A stretch of 32,603 bases of DNA from Paracoccaceae bacterium (GCA_006844665.1 SPJP01000140.1:1-32603); one strand, 5' to 3'. Shown: positions 19,200 to 29,490, counted from the stretch's first letter. Numbers and translations are program-made. The notes: a model not told the origin generated them from the letters alone.

Positions 19200-20195
19200 A
19201 TGAAGACCCTATCCCTCATCGCAGCGGGAGTATTGGCAACCAGCACATCTGTGGTGGCAGAGACTCCTGTTCTGACGATTTATACCTATGACAGCTTTGT
19301 TTCCGATTGGGGCCCCGGTCCTGCGGTGGAAGCGGCGTTTGAAGAAACCTGCGGCTGCGATTTGCAGTTTGTCGGCGCAGGCGACGGCGCGTCCCTGTTG
19401 GCCCGCGTCCGTTTGGAAGGCGACCGAACCGATGCAGATGTGGTTCTGGGGCTGGATACAAACCAGACCGTAATGGCCGCTGAAACCGGCCTGTTTGCAC
19501 CTGCGGGCACCGATCTGTCGGGGCTGAACCTGCCGATTGCGTGGCAAGACGAAACCTTTGTGCCCTTTGACTGGGGCTATTTCGCTTTCGTGCACAACAC
19601 GGATATGGACAACGCGCCCACCAGCTTTGAACAGCTGATCGCCCTGCCCGATGACGTCAAAATCGTGATCCAGGACCCGCGCTCCTCGACCCCCGGCCTT
19701 GGTTTGCTGCTGTGGGTGCAAGCCGCTTACGGCGAACGCGCCCCGCAGATCTGGGAAGGCCTTGCCCCCCATATTCTGACTGTCACCAAAGGCTGGTCCG
19801 AAGCCTACGGTCTGTTCCTGGAAGGCGAAGCGGACATGGTTTTGTCCTACACAACCTCGCCCGCCTATCACCTGATCGCGGAAGAAGACGCCAGCAAAAC
19901 GGCCGCTGAGTTTACCGAAGGCCACTACATGCAGATCGAGGTCGCGGGCAAAGTCGCGTCGACCGACGTGCCGGATCTGGCCGACCAATTCCTGGCCTTC
20001 ATGGTATCGGACGCGTTCCAGTCGATCATTCCAACCACAAACTGGATGTATCCGGTCTCTGTCCCCGAAAGCGGCCTGCCGGCTGGGTTTGAAACCCTGA
20101 TCACCCCGGAAACCGCGTTGCTGATTGATCCGCAGATGGCGCAAGGGGCCCGTAACATGGCGTTGGAAATTTGGCTCAGCGCGCTCAGCCAATAA
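19200..20195 (+). CDS. thiB: Thiamine ABC transporter substrate-binding protein
   Basis: Signal peptide; TPVLTIYTYDSFVSDWGPGPAVEAAFEETCGCDLQFV; QDPRSSTPGLGLLLWV; located behind a TPP riboswitch. Confidence 0.95.
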   Translation: MKTLSLIAAGVLATSTSVVAETPVLTIYTYDSFVSDWGPGPAVEAAFEETCGCDLQFVGAGDGASLLARVRLEGDRTDADVVLGLDTNQTVMAAETGLFAPAGTDLSGLNLPIAWQDETFVPFDWGYFAFVHNTDMDNAPTSFEQLIALPDDVKIVIQDPRSSTPGLGLLLWVQAAYGERAPQIWEGLAPHILTVTKGWSEAYGLFLEGEADMVLSYTTSPAYHLIAEEDASKTAAEFTEGHYMQIEVAGKVASTDVPDLADQFLAFMVSDAFQSIIPTTNWMYPVSVPESGLPAGFETLITPETALLIDPQMAQGARNMALEIWLSALSQ

Positions 20196-21724
20196 GCAAA
20201 GTCCTTGGACATGCGGTCAGCCTCGGGGTTCTGGGGCTGATCGTGGCAACCGGCGTTGCCGTTGCCCTGCGCGCAGAAGACGGCGCGCGGATCGGGGCAG
20301 GGGACTGGGCAGCGATCCGGTTCACGGTTCTGCAGGCGGGCTTGTCCGCACTTCTGTCGGTTGCCCTTGCCATTCCAGCCGCCCGCGCCCTTGCCCGGCG
20401 GCAATTTCCCCTGAAATCGCTTGTCATCACTCTGCTGGGCGCACCGTTTCTGCTGCCCGTCTTGGTCGCCGCCATGGGCCTGATCGCGGTGTTTGGTCGA
20501 ACGGGTCTGTTGTCGGCCGTGCTGTCTGCGTTCGGCCTGCCGCCGCTGCAAATCTACGGCTTCCACGGGGTCGTTCTGGCCCATGTGTTCTTTAACCTGC
20601 CCCTTGCCACCCGCATTATCCTGCAAGGCTGGCTGTACATCCCGGCCGAACGTTTCCGCCTGGCTCAGTCCTTGGGCTTTGGCCCCAGTGACATCGCCCG
20701 CCATGTTGAACGGCCCATGCTGATCACCGTCGTGCCGGGGGCGTTGATGGTGATTTTCCTGATCTGCACCACCAGCTTTGCGGTCGCCCTGGTGCTGGGC
20801 GGCGGCCCCAAGGCCACCACGATCGAGCTCGCCATTTACCAAGCCTTCCGGTTCGATTTCGACCTGGCCAAGGCCGCCCTATTGGGGGCGATTCAGGTGG
20901 GCATATGCATCGTAGCCGTGGTCCTGACCCGCAGTTTTCCTGTGTCAGACGGCATGGGTGCGGGTTTAGACCGCCGCCTTGACATCCGCCCGCCACGCGG
21001 CTGGGTGTTCACGACGCAAGACGCGGGCATCCTAACCATCGTGATCCTGTTCCTGCTGACCCCCTTGGCAATGATCGTTCTCAGCGGCCTTCAAGGCATC
21101 GCGACCCTGCCGCCCCAAGTCTGGTGGGCGGCCCTGCGCTCGGTCGGGGTCGCGCTTGGCTCTGTCGTGGTCACCTTCGCGCTTGTCCTGCCCCTTAGCT
21201 TTGCCCTGTCCGCACGTTCGCGCCTGGCCGAGCTTGCAACCAGCGTGCCCATCGCCCTGTCCCCGTTGGTCCTGGGCCTTGGCCTGTTCATCATGCTGAA
21301 CCCCTATGTCGACCCTCGGGCCGTGGCCCTGCCTGTCACCGCCCTTGTCAACGCGCTGATGAGCCTGCCCTTCGTCGCCCGTATCCTGACCCCACCAGTT
21401 CGGGCTTTGCGCAGCGACTACGGCAGGCTTAGCGCCAGTTTGGGGATCACCGGCCTGACTTGGGCGCGGCTGGTGGCATGGCCCCGCCTGCGCGCGCCGC
21501 TGGGCTTTAGCGCTGGCTTGGCCGCCGCCCTGTCCATGGGCGATCTTGGTGTCGTGGTTCTGTTTGCGGATGGCGACAGCGCCACTTTGCCCTTGATGCT
21601 GTACCGCCTGTTGGCCGCCTACCGGGTGGACCAAGCCGCCGGGGCGGCACTGTTATTGCTGGCGCTTTGCCTGCTATTATTCTGGGCCTTTGATCGCGGA
21701 GGACGCGCCAATGCTGCACTTTGA
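20171..21724 (+). CDS. thiP: Thiamine ABC transporter permease
   Basis: Two-half ABC permease with many TM segments, 25-bp overlap with thiB, TTG start in this frame; start is provisional. Confidence 0.92.
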   Translation: MAQRAQPISKVLGHAVSLGVLGLIVATGVAVALRAEDGARIGAGDWAAIRFTVLQAGLSALLSVALAIPAARALARRQFPLKSLVITLLGAPFLLPVLVAAMGLIAVFGRTGLLSAVLSAFGLPPLQIYGFHGVVLAHVFFNLPLATRIILQGWLYIPAERFRLAQSLGFGPSDIARHVERPMLITVVPGALMVIFLICTTSFAVALVLGGGPKATTIELAIYQAFRFDFDLAKAALLGAIQVGICIVAVVLTRSFPVSDGMGAGLDRRLDIRPPRGWVFTTQDAGILTIVILFLLTPLAMIVLSGLQGIATLPPQVWWAALRSVGVALGSVVVTFALVLPLSFALSARSRLAELATSVPIALSPLVLGLGLFIMLNPYVDPRAVALPVTALVNALMSLPFVARILTPPVRALRSDYGRLSASLGITGLTWARLVAWPRLRAPLGFSAGLAAALSMGDLGVVVLFADGDSATLPLMLYRLLAAYRVDQAAGAALLLLALCLLLFWAFDRGGRANAAL

Positions 21725-22406
21725 CAAGGCCGAGTTTGACAATGGCGGCTTTCGCCTGTCCGCCGATTGGCAGGTGCCCGCGGGTACCAAGCTCGCTTTG
21801 ATTGGCCCTTCTGGAGCGGGAAAATCCACCTTGCTGGCCGGGCTCGCGGGGTTTGTGCCTTGCATACAGGGCGCTGTGCGGTGTGACGGTGTGGATCTGG
21901 CGGGCCTAGCCCCCGGCACCCGCCCGCTCACTATGCTGTTTCAGGACCACAACCTATTTCCCCACCTGACCGTCGCCCAGAATGTCGGGCTTGGTCTGGC
22001 CCCGAACCTGCACTTGGATGCCGCCCAACACGCAGCAGTGAATAAGGTGCTAGGTAGGGTCGGCCTTGAAGCCCTCGGCGACCGCAAGCCCAGCGCTTTG
22101 TCCGGCGGCCAAGCCAGCCGCGTCGCCCTTGCCCGCGCCTTGTTGCGTGCGCGTCCCTTGTTGTTGCTGGATGAACCCTTCGCCGCCCTCGGGCCGGGGT
22201 TAAAGGCCGAGATGTTGGATCTGGTATCCGAGCTGCTGCAGGGCACCGAAACCACCCTGATCATGGTCACCCATGATCCCAGAGACGCCCAAAAGCTGGC
22301 GGATCAAACGGTTTTCGTGGATCAGGCCGTGGCCCAGCTGCCCCAGGAAACGGGTGCATTCTTTGCCAATCCATCCGACGCCCTGGCCCGCTACATCGGC
22401 GCATAA
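21711..22406 (+). CDS. thiQ: Thiamine ABC transporter ATP-binding protein
   Basis: Walker A GPSGAGKST, LSGGQASRVALARALL signature, LLLDEPFAALGP Walker B; overlaps the thiP end. Confidence 0.95.
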   Translation: MLHFDKAEFDNGGFRLSADWQVPAGTKLALIGPSGAGKSTLLAGLAGFVPCIQGAVRCDGVDLAGLAPGTRPLTMLFQDHNLFPHLTVAQNVGLGLAPNLHLDAAQHAAVNKVLGRVGLEALGDRKPSALSGGQASRVALARALLRARPLLLLDEPFAALGPGLKAEMLDLVSELLQGTETTLIMVTHDPRDAQKLADQTVFVDQAVAQLPQETGAFFANPSDALARYIGA

Positions 22407-22435
22407 AAAAACGCGCCCCGAAAGGCGCGTTTTTC
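22406..22435. terminator. Bidirectional rho-independent terminator between convergent thiQ and petC
   Basis: AAAAAACGCGCC-ccgaaa-GGCGCGTTTTT: A-tract, GC stem, T-tract. Confidence 0.92.
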
Positions 22436-22455
22436 TAATTTCATGTGCTCAAAGC

Positions 22456-23256
22456 TTACTCGGGCTTTTGGCCTTTGGCGCGGGCTTTAACAGGGGCCCA
22501 GATGCGCTTGTTGGTCAGGTACAACAGAACGCTTAGAACGCTCAGGAAGAAGACGGCCGTAAAGCCAACCTGCTTGCGAGAGTTCAGCTTAGGCTCTGCC
22601 GTCCAAGTCAGGAATGCGGCAACGTCCTGCGCAACATGCTCGATCTCGGTCGAGTGGCCATCGGCAAATTCAACGTCGTCGCCCAGCAGAGGCGGCGCCA
22701 TAGCGATCCAGCCGCCGGGGAACGCCTTGTTTTCGTACAAGGTGGTGCCCGCTTCGACTTTTTCTTCACCGGTATAGCCGTGCAGGATCGACGCGATGTA
22801 TTCTGCGCCGCCCATGCCTTTGACCAGCTGGTTGATGCCCAATCCGTAAGGCCCGTGGAAGCCCGCCCGTGCTTTCGCCATCAGCGAAAGGTCAGGTGCG
22901 TTTTCCAAGGCAGATTCAGGAAAGTGATCGTTTGGTGTCAAAGGACGATAATCGTCGATTTCCGGATCAAACGCTTCCAGCTGCGCCGCATAAGCACGAA
23001 CCTGATCTTCCGGCAGGCCAGGGCCGCCTTCGTCATGCAGTGTGCGCAGTGGCACGAATTTCAGGCCGTGGCACGCCGAACAAATCTCGGTGTAGACCTG
23101 AAGACCGCGCTGAAGCTGCATCTGGTCAAAGGTGCCGAACGGCCCTTCGAACGAGAAGTCGAAATCTTCGACATGGCCTTCGCCACCAGCTGCGATGGCT
23201 GCGCCACCCGAGAGGGCCAGCGCCGTGACGGCGGTGATTGCTAGTTTCTTGAACAT
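22456..23256 (-). CDS. petC: Cytochrome c1 of the bc1 complex
   Basis: [22 protein letters not shown] signal, [14 protein letters not shown] heme c motif, C-terminal TM anchor. The ORF-track start (23679) is an out-of-gene extension. Confidence 0.95.
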   Translation of the reverse strand: MFKKLAITAVTALALSGGAAIAAGGEGHVEDFDFSFEGPFGTFDQMQLQRGLQVYTEICSACHGLKFVPLRTLHDEGGPGLPEDQVRAYAAQLEAFDPEIDDYRPLTPNDHFPESALENAPDLSLMAKARAGFHGPYGLGINQLVKGMGGAEYIASILHGYTGEEKVEAGTTLYENKAFPGGWIAMAPPLLGDDVEFADGHSTEIEHVAQDVAAFLTWTAEPKLNSRKQVGFTAVFFLSVLSVLLYLTNKRIWAPVKARAKGQKPE

Positions 23257-23276
23257 TTTGTTCCTAGTCCTCTCTC

Positions 23277-24614
23277 TCACTCGGCTGCAGGCGCGGACGC
23301 CCCGGCAGAACCTTTGCCGTAATGAGCATTGAAGTCGTCTTCGATCGTTGCGGGCTGGGCCAGCGGTTTCTCGATCACGCCCAGCAAAGGCAGGATGATC
23401 AAAAAGTAACCGAACCAGTAGGCCGATGCGATCAAAGCGATGTAGGGGTAGATGCCTTCGGCAGGCATAGCGCCAACCCAAGTCAGGACGACAAAGTCGA
23501 CAAGCAGCAGGAAGAACCACCACTTGAACATCGGACGGAACCGACCAGAGCGGACCGAAGATGTGTCCAGCCAAGGCGCCAGCGCCATAACCACGATCGC
23601 GCCGAACATGGCCAGAACACCAAAGAACTTGGCGTCGACGATGCCGCCTGTGATCCAGCTTGCCGCGATCACGACCCAAACGTCACCGTCAAAGGCACGC
23701 AGGATGGCGTAGAAGGGCAAGAAGTACCATTCAGGAACGATATGCGCTGGCGTCGCCAAAGCGTTGGCTTCGATATAGTTGTCCGGGTGGCCAAGGAAGT
23801 TAGGCATGAAGCCCACGATGGCAAAGAAGACAACCATGATCACAGCCAGGGCGAACAGGTCTTTCATCACGAAGTATGGGAAGAACGGCAGCGTGTCTTT
23901 TTCTGCGTCCGCCTTCGAGGTCCGACGAACCTCGACACCGGTTGGGTTGTTGTTGCCCGTGGTGTGGAAGGCCCAGATATGCACTGCAACCAAGCCAACA
24001 ATGACGAATGGCAGCAGATAGTGCAGCGACAAGAAGCGGTTCAGCGTTGGGTTGCCAACAGCAGGGCCACCCAGCAGCAATGTCTGGATCGGCTCGCCGA
24101 TGAACGGGATCGCGCCGAACAGGCCGGTGATCACAGTCGCGCCCCAGAAGGACATCTGGCCCCAAGGTAGAACGTAACCCATGAACGCGGTGCCCATCAT
24201 CAGAACAAAGATCAGCATACCGATGATCCACGTGATCTCACGCGGGGCTTTGTACGATCCGTAGAACAGGCCACGGAAGATGTGCAGGTAAACCGCAACA
24301 AAGAACAGCGACGCGCCGTTCGCATGCAGATAACGCAGCATATAGCCGCCGTTTACGTTCCGCATGATGTGTTCAACCGACGAGAATGCCAGATCAACAT
24401 GCGGCGTGTAGTGCATCACCAGGACAACGCCGGTTGCGATTTGCATCACCAGACAGAAGGTCAGAACGATGCCCCAGATCCACATCCAGTTCAGGTTCTT
24501 AGGTGTGGGGATCATCAAAGTATCATAGAGCAAGCCAGCGATCGGAAGGCGCTTGTACAGCCACTTCTCGGCGCCGGTCTTTGGCTCGTAATGGTCGTGG
24601 GGAATTCCAGACAT
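23277..24614 (-). CDS. petB: Cytochrome b of the bc1 complex
   Basis: [84 protein letters not shown]. Confidence 0.97.
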   Translation of the reverse strand: MSGIPHDHYEPKTGAEKWLYKRLPIAGLLYDTLMIPTPKNLNWMWIWGIVLTFCLVMQIATGVVLVMHYTPHVDLAFSSVEHIMRNVNGGYMLRYLHANGASLFFVAVYLHIFRGLFYGSYKAPREITWIIGMLIFVLMMGTAFMGYVLPWGQMSFWGATVITGLFGAIPFIGEPIQTLLLGGPAVGNPTLNRFLSLHYLLPFVIVGLVAVHIWAFHTTGNNNPTGVEVRRTSKADAEKDTLPFFPYFVMKDLFALAVIMVVFFAIVGFMPNFLGHPDNYIEANALATPAHIVPEWYFLPFYAILRAFDGDVWVVIAASWITGGIVDAKFFGVLAMFGAIVVMALAPWLDTSSVRSGRFRPMFKWWFFLLLVDFVVLTWVGAMPAEGIYPYIALIASAYWFGYFLIILPLLGVIEKPLAQPATIEDDFNAHYGKGSAGASAPAAE

Positions 24615-24628
24615 AGTATGTGTCTCCC

Positions 24629-25192
24629 TTACCCGAGAAGAATTGTTGAATCGTCGACGAACTGAACAGCCGGAATCGGCAAGTTCTTTGGCGCGGGGCC
24701 CTTACGGATCCGGCCAGACGTGTCGTAGTGCGACCCGTGGCATGGGCAGAACCAGCCGCCAAAGTCACCGGCACCGTCGCCCAGCGGAACACAACCCAAA
24801 TGGGTGCACACGCCCTGCATAACCAGCCATTCGCCGGTTTCATCCAGCGCGCGGTTTTCGTCGGCACCGTCTGCGGTGTCGGCCAGGTTGGCGTTCCGCG
24901 CGTGGTTGTCGACCAGATCACCCAACGCGGTTTCGCGGGCTTCTGTGATCTCGTCTTCGGTCCGGCGACGGATAAAGACAGGTTTGCCAAGGAACAGAAC
25001 AGTCAACTGCGTCCCGGGCTCTACCGCGCTGACATCAACCCGCAGCTTCGATGCGGCCTGAACGTCGGCGGAAGGGTTCATTTGGTTTACCAGAGGCCAA
25101 ACAGCTGCACCGCCGGTGACAACACCAGCTCCTGCAGTGGCATAGTAGAGGAAGTCGCGGCGGGTGCCGCCAGTGTCGTCTGCGTTGGACAC
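24629..25192 (-). CDS. petA: Ubiquinol-cytochrome c reductase Rieske iron-sulfur subunit
   Basis: [14 protein letters not shown] Tat-like N-terminus; CTHLGC and CPCHGSHYD Rieske boxes. Confidence 0.97.
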   Translation of the reverse strand: MSNADDTGGTRRDFLYYATAGAGVVTGGAAVWPLVNQMNPSADVQAASKLRVDVSAVEPGTQLTVLFLGKPVFIRRRTEDEITEARETALGDLVDNHARNANLADTADGADENRALDETGEWLVMQGVCTHLGCVPLGDGAGDFGGWFCPCHGSHYDTSGRIRKGPAPKNLPIPAVQFVDDSTILLG

Positions 25193-25391
25193 GTGGATTA
25201 CTCCTTGCTTAACGGCGCTGACCTAGGGCCAGAAAAAGGGCCGCAGAATCCTCTTTGGCCGATTGTGTTGTCTTATAAGTGGCAACAGGTGTTGGGAAAG
25301 GGGACAAAGCCGCGCAGGATTGCCGCACCTCGCTTGAAATTTGCCTGCGTCTACGCCACAGCAGTCAGAATTATCAAGAGGCTTTGGTCAA

Positions 25392-25967
25392 ATGTTCCGA
25401 TTCCCCGTGTTGTCCTACCGTTGGCGTATCCGCTCAATTCTTGGCATTTTGGCCGCTGTTGTGCTTCTAAGCCCTTGGAACAAGGACGGAGAAGAGATCG
25501 GCGACAACCTGCAAATCGCCCTTCCTCTATTGGCTTGGGGGTGCGAGGCGATGAACGGCAACGGTCCGGAATACCTGTTACGTTACGTCGGAATGTGGAC
25601 AGTGCTGCACGGGTCCAAGCAAGCATTGGGCGAAGCATCGATCAATCAGCGCCCAAATGGCGGAATTCACGGATTCCCGTCGGGTCACACCACAACGGCC
25701 GTATTTGGGGCGTCTTCCCTGGTGCAAAGCTGCATCGTGAATCAGCCCGTGGTCAAAGGTGTGGTGATTACGGCTGCTGCTTTTGTGGGCACCAGTCGGG
25801 TGTCCAGCACCTGGCACGACATCTGGCAAGTGCTGGCCGGTGTCGGTTTGGGCTGGGTCGCTGACCGCGCCTTTCGCAAAAACGCAAAGGTGCGCGCCAA
25901 GGTCAGGGCCTTTTTCGCCCGGATCGGGGCAAAGATCAGATCCGCCCTCGGCGCACCCGACGTCTAA
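25392..25967 (+). CDS. PAP2-family phosphatase
   Basis: KQALGEASINQRP, GFPSGHTTTA, SRVSSTWHDIWQVLAG: the three PAP2 motifs. Confidence 0.88.
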   Translation: MFRFPVLSYRWRIRSILGILAAVVLLSPWNKDGEEIGDNLQIALPLLAWGCEAMNGNGPEYLLRYVGMWTVLHGSKQALGEASINQRPNGGIHGFPSGHTTTAVFGASSLVQSCIVNQPVVKGVVITAAAFVGTSRVSSTWHDIWQVLAGVGLGWVADRAFRKNAKVRAKVRAFFARIGAKIRSALGAPDV

Positions 25968-26569
25968 ACTGGCTGGGTTGCGATCATGGCGGGGCGCGTT
26001 ACGAACTCGGCGTGCCATGTGGCCAGTTTCGGGGCCAAAGCCCGCCAATTGCGCGCATCATGGCGCAAATCAATATAGCTAAGCGCGCAGGCAACGCTGA
26101 TCTGGGCCATGTCCAAGGGCCCTGCCAGATGGCTCAGCCACCTTGTTTCCACGGCATTCAACGCCCGCACAATCTTGCGCCATTGCCCGTCGACCCAGTC
26201 TGGGCTGATCTTGTCAGGTTCGCGAAACCGCGCCTCGTAGGTCATGTTGACGGCGGCTTCCATAATGCCGTCGCCGGTGGCTTCTAGGGTCAGAACTTCC
26301 CACAAACGGGCCTCGGGATAGAGCGTGCCACTGGCGTGTTCGTTCAAAAACCGCGTGATCACCCGGCTGTCATACATCGCCGGGCCATCATCGCGGCGCA
26401 GGGCCGGGATCTTGCCGATGGGATTGGCCGCCAGCAAAATATCATCTGCCACTGCGACAGGAGTGGCCGTGACCTCAATCTCGGTCACCACGTCGTCTAG
26501 CTTCAGCTCTCGAACCGCCACACGGGCCTTGCGCACAAAAGGCGAGGCAGGCGAAATCAACAGATCCAT
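25964..26569 (-). CDS. Glutathione S-transferase family protein
   Basis: MDLLISPASPFVRKARVAVRELKL, NPIGKIPALRRDDGPAMYDSRVITRFL. Confidence 0.88.
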   Translation of the reverse strand: MDLLISPASPFVRKARVAVRELKLDDVVTEIEVTATPVAVADDILLAANPIGKIPALRRDDGPAMYDSRVITRFLNEHASGTLYPEARLWEVLTLEATGDGIMEAAVNMTYEARFREPDKISPDWVDGQWRKIVRALNAVETRWLSHLAGPLDMAQISVACALSYIDLRHDARNWRALAPKLATWHAEFVTRPAMIATQPV

Positions 26570-26570
26570 T

Positions 26571-27200
26571 TTAATCCTCCGAAGGGTTGGGAACAGCCTG
26601 CATCAAGGCCGCCAAAGCCGCAAGCTCGGACCCGCTGCCAGTTTCCACTTGCGCCGCTGCCGCCAGCCGGACGTCTTCGGGCTTGTTCTGGCCCAGCTTC
26701 CAGGTGCTTCGAATATCCCTGATCTGCATCCGCATGGGCACAATCATCCGCATCATACGGTCCATCACGCCGGGCGACATCTTGGTCGATGTCCACGGGG
26801 TCTTTGGCGCAAGCCGGGCCTCGAATGCAGCCGATAGCCTGTCCAGCACGCCCTTCAAGTCGTCTTGGTCCACCCGGCGCAACGTGCCGTGCAGATGGGC
26901 AGCGACATAGTTCCAGGTTGGCACCTGATCGGCGACCCCGTACCAATCGGGCGAGATATATCCATCCGGCCCAGTAACCGCCAAAACCGCAGGCATCGGG
27001 CCCGACACCGCCCGCCAAATCGGGTTGGACCGCATCACATGCAGCTCCAGCTCGGACGCATCATCATTTAGCAAAAACGGGATATGGGCCATCAATGGGG
27101 CGTCGGGGCCGTTCACGCTTAGCACCCCAAACCCACGGTCGCGCACAAATTCTAACGTCCGCGCGGCTTTGGTTTGTCTGAACACTGGGTTCTGATGCAT
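26571..27200 (-). CDS. FMN-binding negative transcriptional regulator (PaiB-like)
   Basis: FVRDRGFGVLSVNGPDAPLMAHIPFLL, YISPDWYGVADQVPTWNYVAAHLHGTLR. Confidence 0.88.
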   Translation of the reverse strand: MHQNPVFRQTKAARTLEFVRDRGFGVLSVNGPDAPLMAHIPFLLNDDASELELHVMRSNPIWRAVSGPMPAVLAVTGPDGYISPDWYGVADQVPTWNYVAAHLHGTLRRVDQDDLKGVLDRLSAAFEARLAPKTPWTSTKMSPGVMDRMMRMIVPMRMQIRDIRSTWKLGQNKPEDVRLAAAAQVETGSGSELAALAALMQAVPNPSED

Positions 27201-27227
27201 GTCGGGGCCTTTCCCAATCGGCCCTGA

Positions 27228-28481
27228 TCAGAGCCCTGCCAAAAGTTGGTGTTCAGCGACACCGGTAATCTCTGTCTGAACAATCTGGCCTTCAGCCTGA
27301 TCGGTCTGGAATGTCACTTCGGCAAATTGTGCCGTGCGTCCCATGCGGGGCGATTCCATCAACACAGCATGGCGCAGCCCCACCTGGGCCGCCAGATGCT
27401 TTTGCACCTGCGCCTCGCCCGCCGCCCGCAAACGCGCCGCGCGCTCTTTTATCTGGGGGCCGGGCACTGCAGGCATCCTTGCCGCAGGCGTGCCTTGCCG
27501 GGGCGAATACGGAAACACATGCAGCCAGGTCAGATCGCACTCTTCCACCAGCTTTAGCGAGTTCTCGAACATTGCGTCGGTTTCCGTCGGAAAGCCTGCG
27601 ATGATATCGGCGCCAAAGGTCAGATCAGGCCGCAGGGCACGTGCTTCTTGGGCGAAACGAATGGCATCTTCGCGCAAATGCCGGCGCTTCATCCGCTTCA
27701 GGATCATATTGTCGCCCGCCTGCAAAGACAGGTGTAGATGAGGCATCAAGCGCGGCTCGGTCGCAATTGCCTCCATCAGGGCGGGGTCCACCTCGATTGA
27801 ATCGATCGAGCTGATCCGAAGCCGGGGCAGATCGGGCACCAGCTTCAGGATGCGACGCACCAGATCGCCAAGGGGCGGGGTCCCGGGCAGATCATCGCCC
27901 CAGCTGGTCAAGTCAACGCCGGTCAACACGACCTCATTATACCCCTTGTCGACCAAACGCTTGATCTGGTCCACGACAACGCCCGCCGGAACCGACCGGG
28001 AATTGCCGCGCCCGTAAGGAATAATGCAAAACGTGCAGCGGTGATCGCATCCGTTCTGAACCTGCACATAGGCCCGGCTTCGGGTGCCGAACCCGTCGAT
28101 CAGATGGCCAGCAGTTTCGGTCACCGACATAATGTCGTCCACCTGCACGGCCTCGCCCCCCAGGGCCAGCCCGGCCCAGGTCGCGGCCTGCATCTTTTCG
28201 GTATTGCCGATCACATGGGACACTTCGGCCATATTGGCAAAGGTTTCGGGTTCAGTTTGGGCCGCACAACCGGTCACGATGATCCGCGCATTCGGATTGT
28301 CCCGCGACCGCTTGCGAATGTCCTGGCGCGCTTTGCGCACCGCCTCGGCCGTGACCGCGCAGGTATTGATGATGATCGCATCGTCCAACCCGGCTTGGGT
28401 CGCCAGCTCTTTCATCGCCTCGGTCTCGTAGGCGTTCAGGCGGCAGCCATGGTTGGAAAACTGGGGCGCTTTGCGGTCCAT
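27228..28481 (-). CDS. mtaB: tRNA t6A37 methylthiotransferase MtaB
   Basis: NHGCRLNAYETEAM, INTCAVT, VTGCAAQTEPE, NGCDHRCTFCIIPYGRGNSRS radical-SAM motif. Confidence 0.95.
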   Translation of the reverse strand: MDRKAPQFSNHGCRLNAYETEAMKELATQAGLDDAIIINTCAVTAEAVRKARQDIRKRSRDNPNARIIVTGCAAQTEPETFANMAEVSHVIGNTEKMQAATWAGLALGGEAVQVDDIMSVTETAGHLIDGFGTRSRAYVQVQNGCDHRCTFCIIPYGRGNSRSVPAGVVVDQIKRLVDKGYNEVVLTGVDLTSWGDDLPGTPPLGDLVRRILKLVPDLPRLRISSIDSIEVDPALMEAIATEPRLMPHLHLSLQAGDNMILKRMKRRHLREDAIRFAQEARALRPDLTFGADIIAGFPTETDAMFENSLKLVEECDLTWLHVFPYSPRQGTPAARMPAVPGPQIKERAARLRAAGEAQVQKHLAAQVGLRHAVLMESPRMGRTAQFAEVTFQTDQAEGQIVQTEITGVAEHQLLAGL

Positions 28482-28484
28482 GGT

Positions 28485-29318
28485 CTAGGCGCTTTCCAAA
28501 AACGCACGGGTAAAACTCCCCGTGGAAACATGCATGGTCGGGCCGGTCATCCAAACCCCGTCTTCGCGCCAGTCTATATGTATAGTGCCGCCGTCCAGAT
28601 CGATCCGCACGGCGCGCCCGGTCAGGCCACGCCTATGCGCCGCAACCGCCACCGCGCAAGAGGAGCTGCCAGAAGCCAGCGTCATCCCCACGCCGCGTTC
28701 CCACACCCGCATCCGCAAATGATCAGCGCCCACAAGGCTGGCCACCTGCACATTGGTGCGTTCGGGAAATAGCGGATCATGTTCGGTCGCGGGTCCCAAG
28801 ACATCCAGATCCACCGCCTCGGCATCATCCACGAAAAAGCTGCAATGGGGGTTGCCCATGCCCGTCGCCACCGGTGCGCCGTCCAGGGGCAAGGCCAAAG
28901 TGTCCATCTCGCGCGCCAAAGGCACCTCGTCCCAGTTCAACAGCGGCTGCCCCATATTGACCGAGGTCAGCCCGCCCCCCGCATCGCGCGCGCTCAACAG
29001 GCCCCGTTCGGTTCGCAATGTCACCGTGCTCGCCCCGGTCTGATCCATCAGATAGCGCGCAATACATCGGGTCGCGTTACCGCATGCCCCTGCAATGGAC
29101 CCATCGGCATTGAAAAACGTCAGCGCCACATCGGCCAGATCGCTGTCTTCAATCGTGGCCAGCTGGTCAAACCCAATTCCGCAATGACGGTCCGCAACTA
29201 AACGCACTTGGGGCTCGGCACAGACAAAGTTTTGCACGCGTAGATCCAGGACAACAAAATCGTTGCCCAGCCCATGCATCTTCATGAAGGTCACGTCAGA
29301 GAGTTCACTATGTGTCAT
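28485..29318 (-). CDS. dapF: Diaminopimelate epimerase family protein
   Basis: MKMHGLGNDFVVLDLR, FNADGSIAGACGNATRCIARYL, GNPHCSFFV, WERGVGMTLASGSSSCAVAVAA. See the finding on the second catalytic position. Confidence 0.9.
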   Translation of the reverse strand: MTHSELSDVTFMKMHGLGNDFVVLDLRVQNFVCAEPQVRLVADRHCGIGFDQLATIEDSDLADVALTFFNADGSIAGACGNATRCIARYLMDQTGASTVTLRTERGLLSARDAGGGLTSVNMGQPLLNWDEVPLAREMDTLALPLDGAPVATGMGNPHCSFFVDDAEAVDLDVLGPATEHDPLFPERTNVQVASLVGADHLRMRVWERGVGMTLASGSSSCAVAVAAHRRGLTGRAVRIDLDGGTIHIDWREDGVWMTGPTMHVSTGSFTRAFLESA

Positions 29319-29373
29319 GGCGCGGCTATAGCGCCGTGCTGTAAGATTTGAAAGATAAAGTCACAAAAGGCGC

Positions 29374-29402
29374 TTGACCCCCCCGAACACTCTTTGTAGA
29401 TG
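29374..29402 (+). promoter_or_regulatory. Candidate sigma70-type promoter for tRNA-Lys
   Basis: TTGACC (29374-29379), 17-bp spacer, TAGATG (29397-29402), 12 bp before the tRNA 5' end. Confidence 0.5.
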
Positions 29403-29414
29403 CAGCGCCTAGTG

Positions 29415-29490
29415 GGGCCGTTAGCTCAGTTGGTAGAGCAGCTGACTTTTAATCAGCGGGTCGCAGGTTCGAATCCTGCACGGCTCACCA
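29415..29490 (+). tRNA. tRNA-Lys, anticodon TTT
   Basis: GGGCCGT...ACGGCTC acceptor, TAGCTCAGTTGGTAGAGCA D-arm, CTGACTTTTAATCAG anticodon arm, GGTTCGAATCC T-arm, encoded CCA. Confidence 0.97.

Noticed and set aside
19209-20192. 327-aa minus-strand ORF
   Set aside because: Lies fully antisense to thiB; low-complexity composition and no motif.
19925-20842. 305-aa minus-strand ORF
   Set aside because: Antisense to thiB/thiP; Gln/Gly/Arg-rich shadow translation.
22456-23679. 407-aa version of the petC ORF
   Set aside because: The N-terminal 141 residues are an out-of-frame read of petB; the cytochrome c1 signal peptide begins at 23256.
24728-25864. 378-aa plus-strand ORF spanning petA and the PAP2 gene
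   Set aside because: Overlaps petA antisense and PAP2 in another frame; both of those have strong family motifs.
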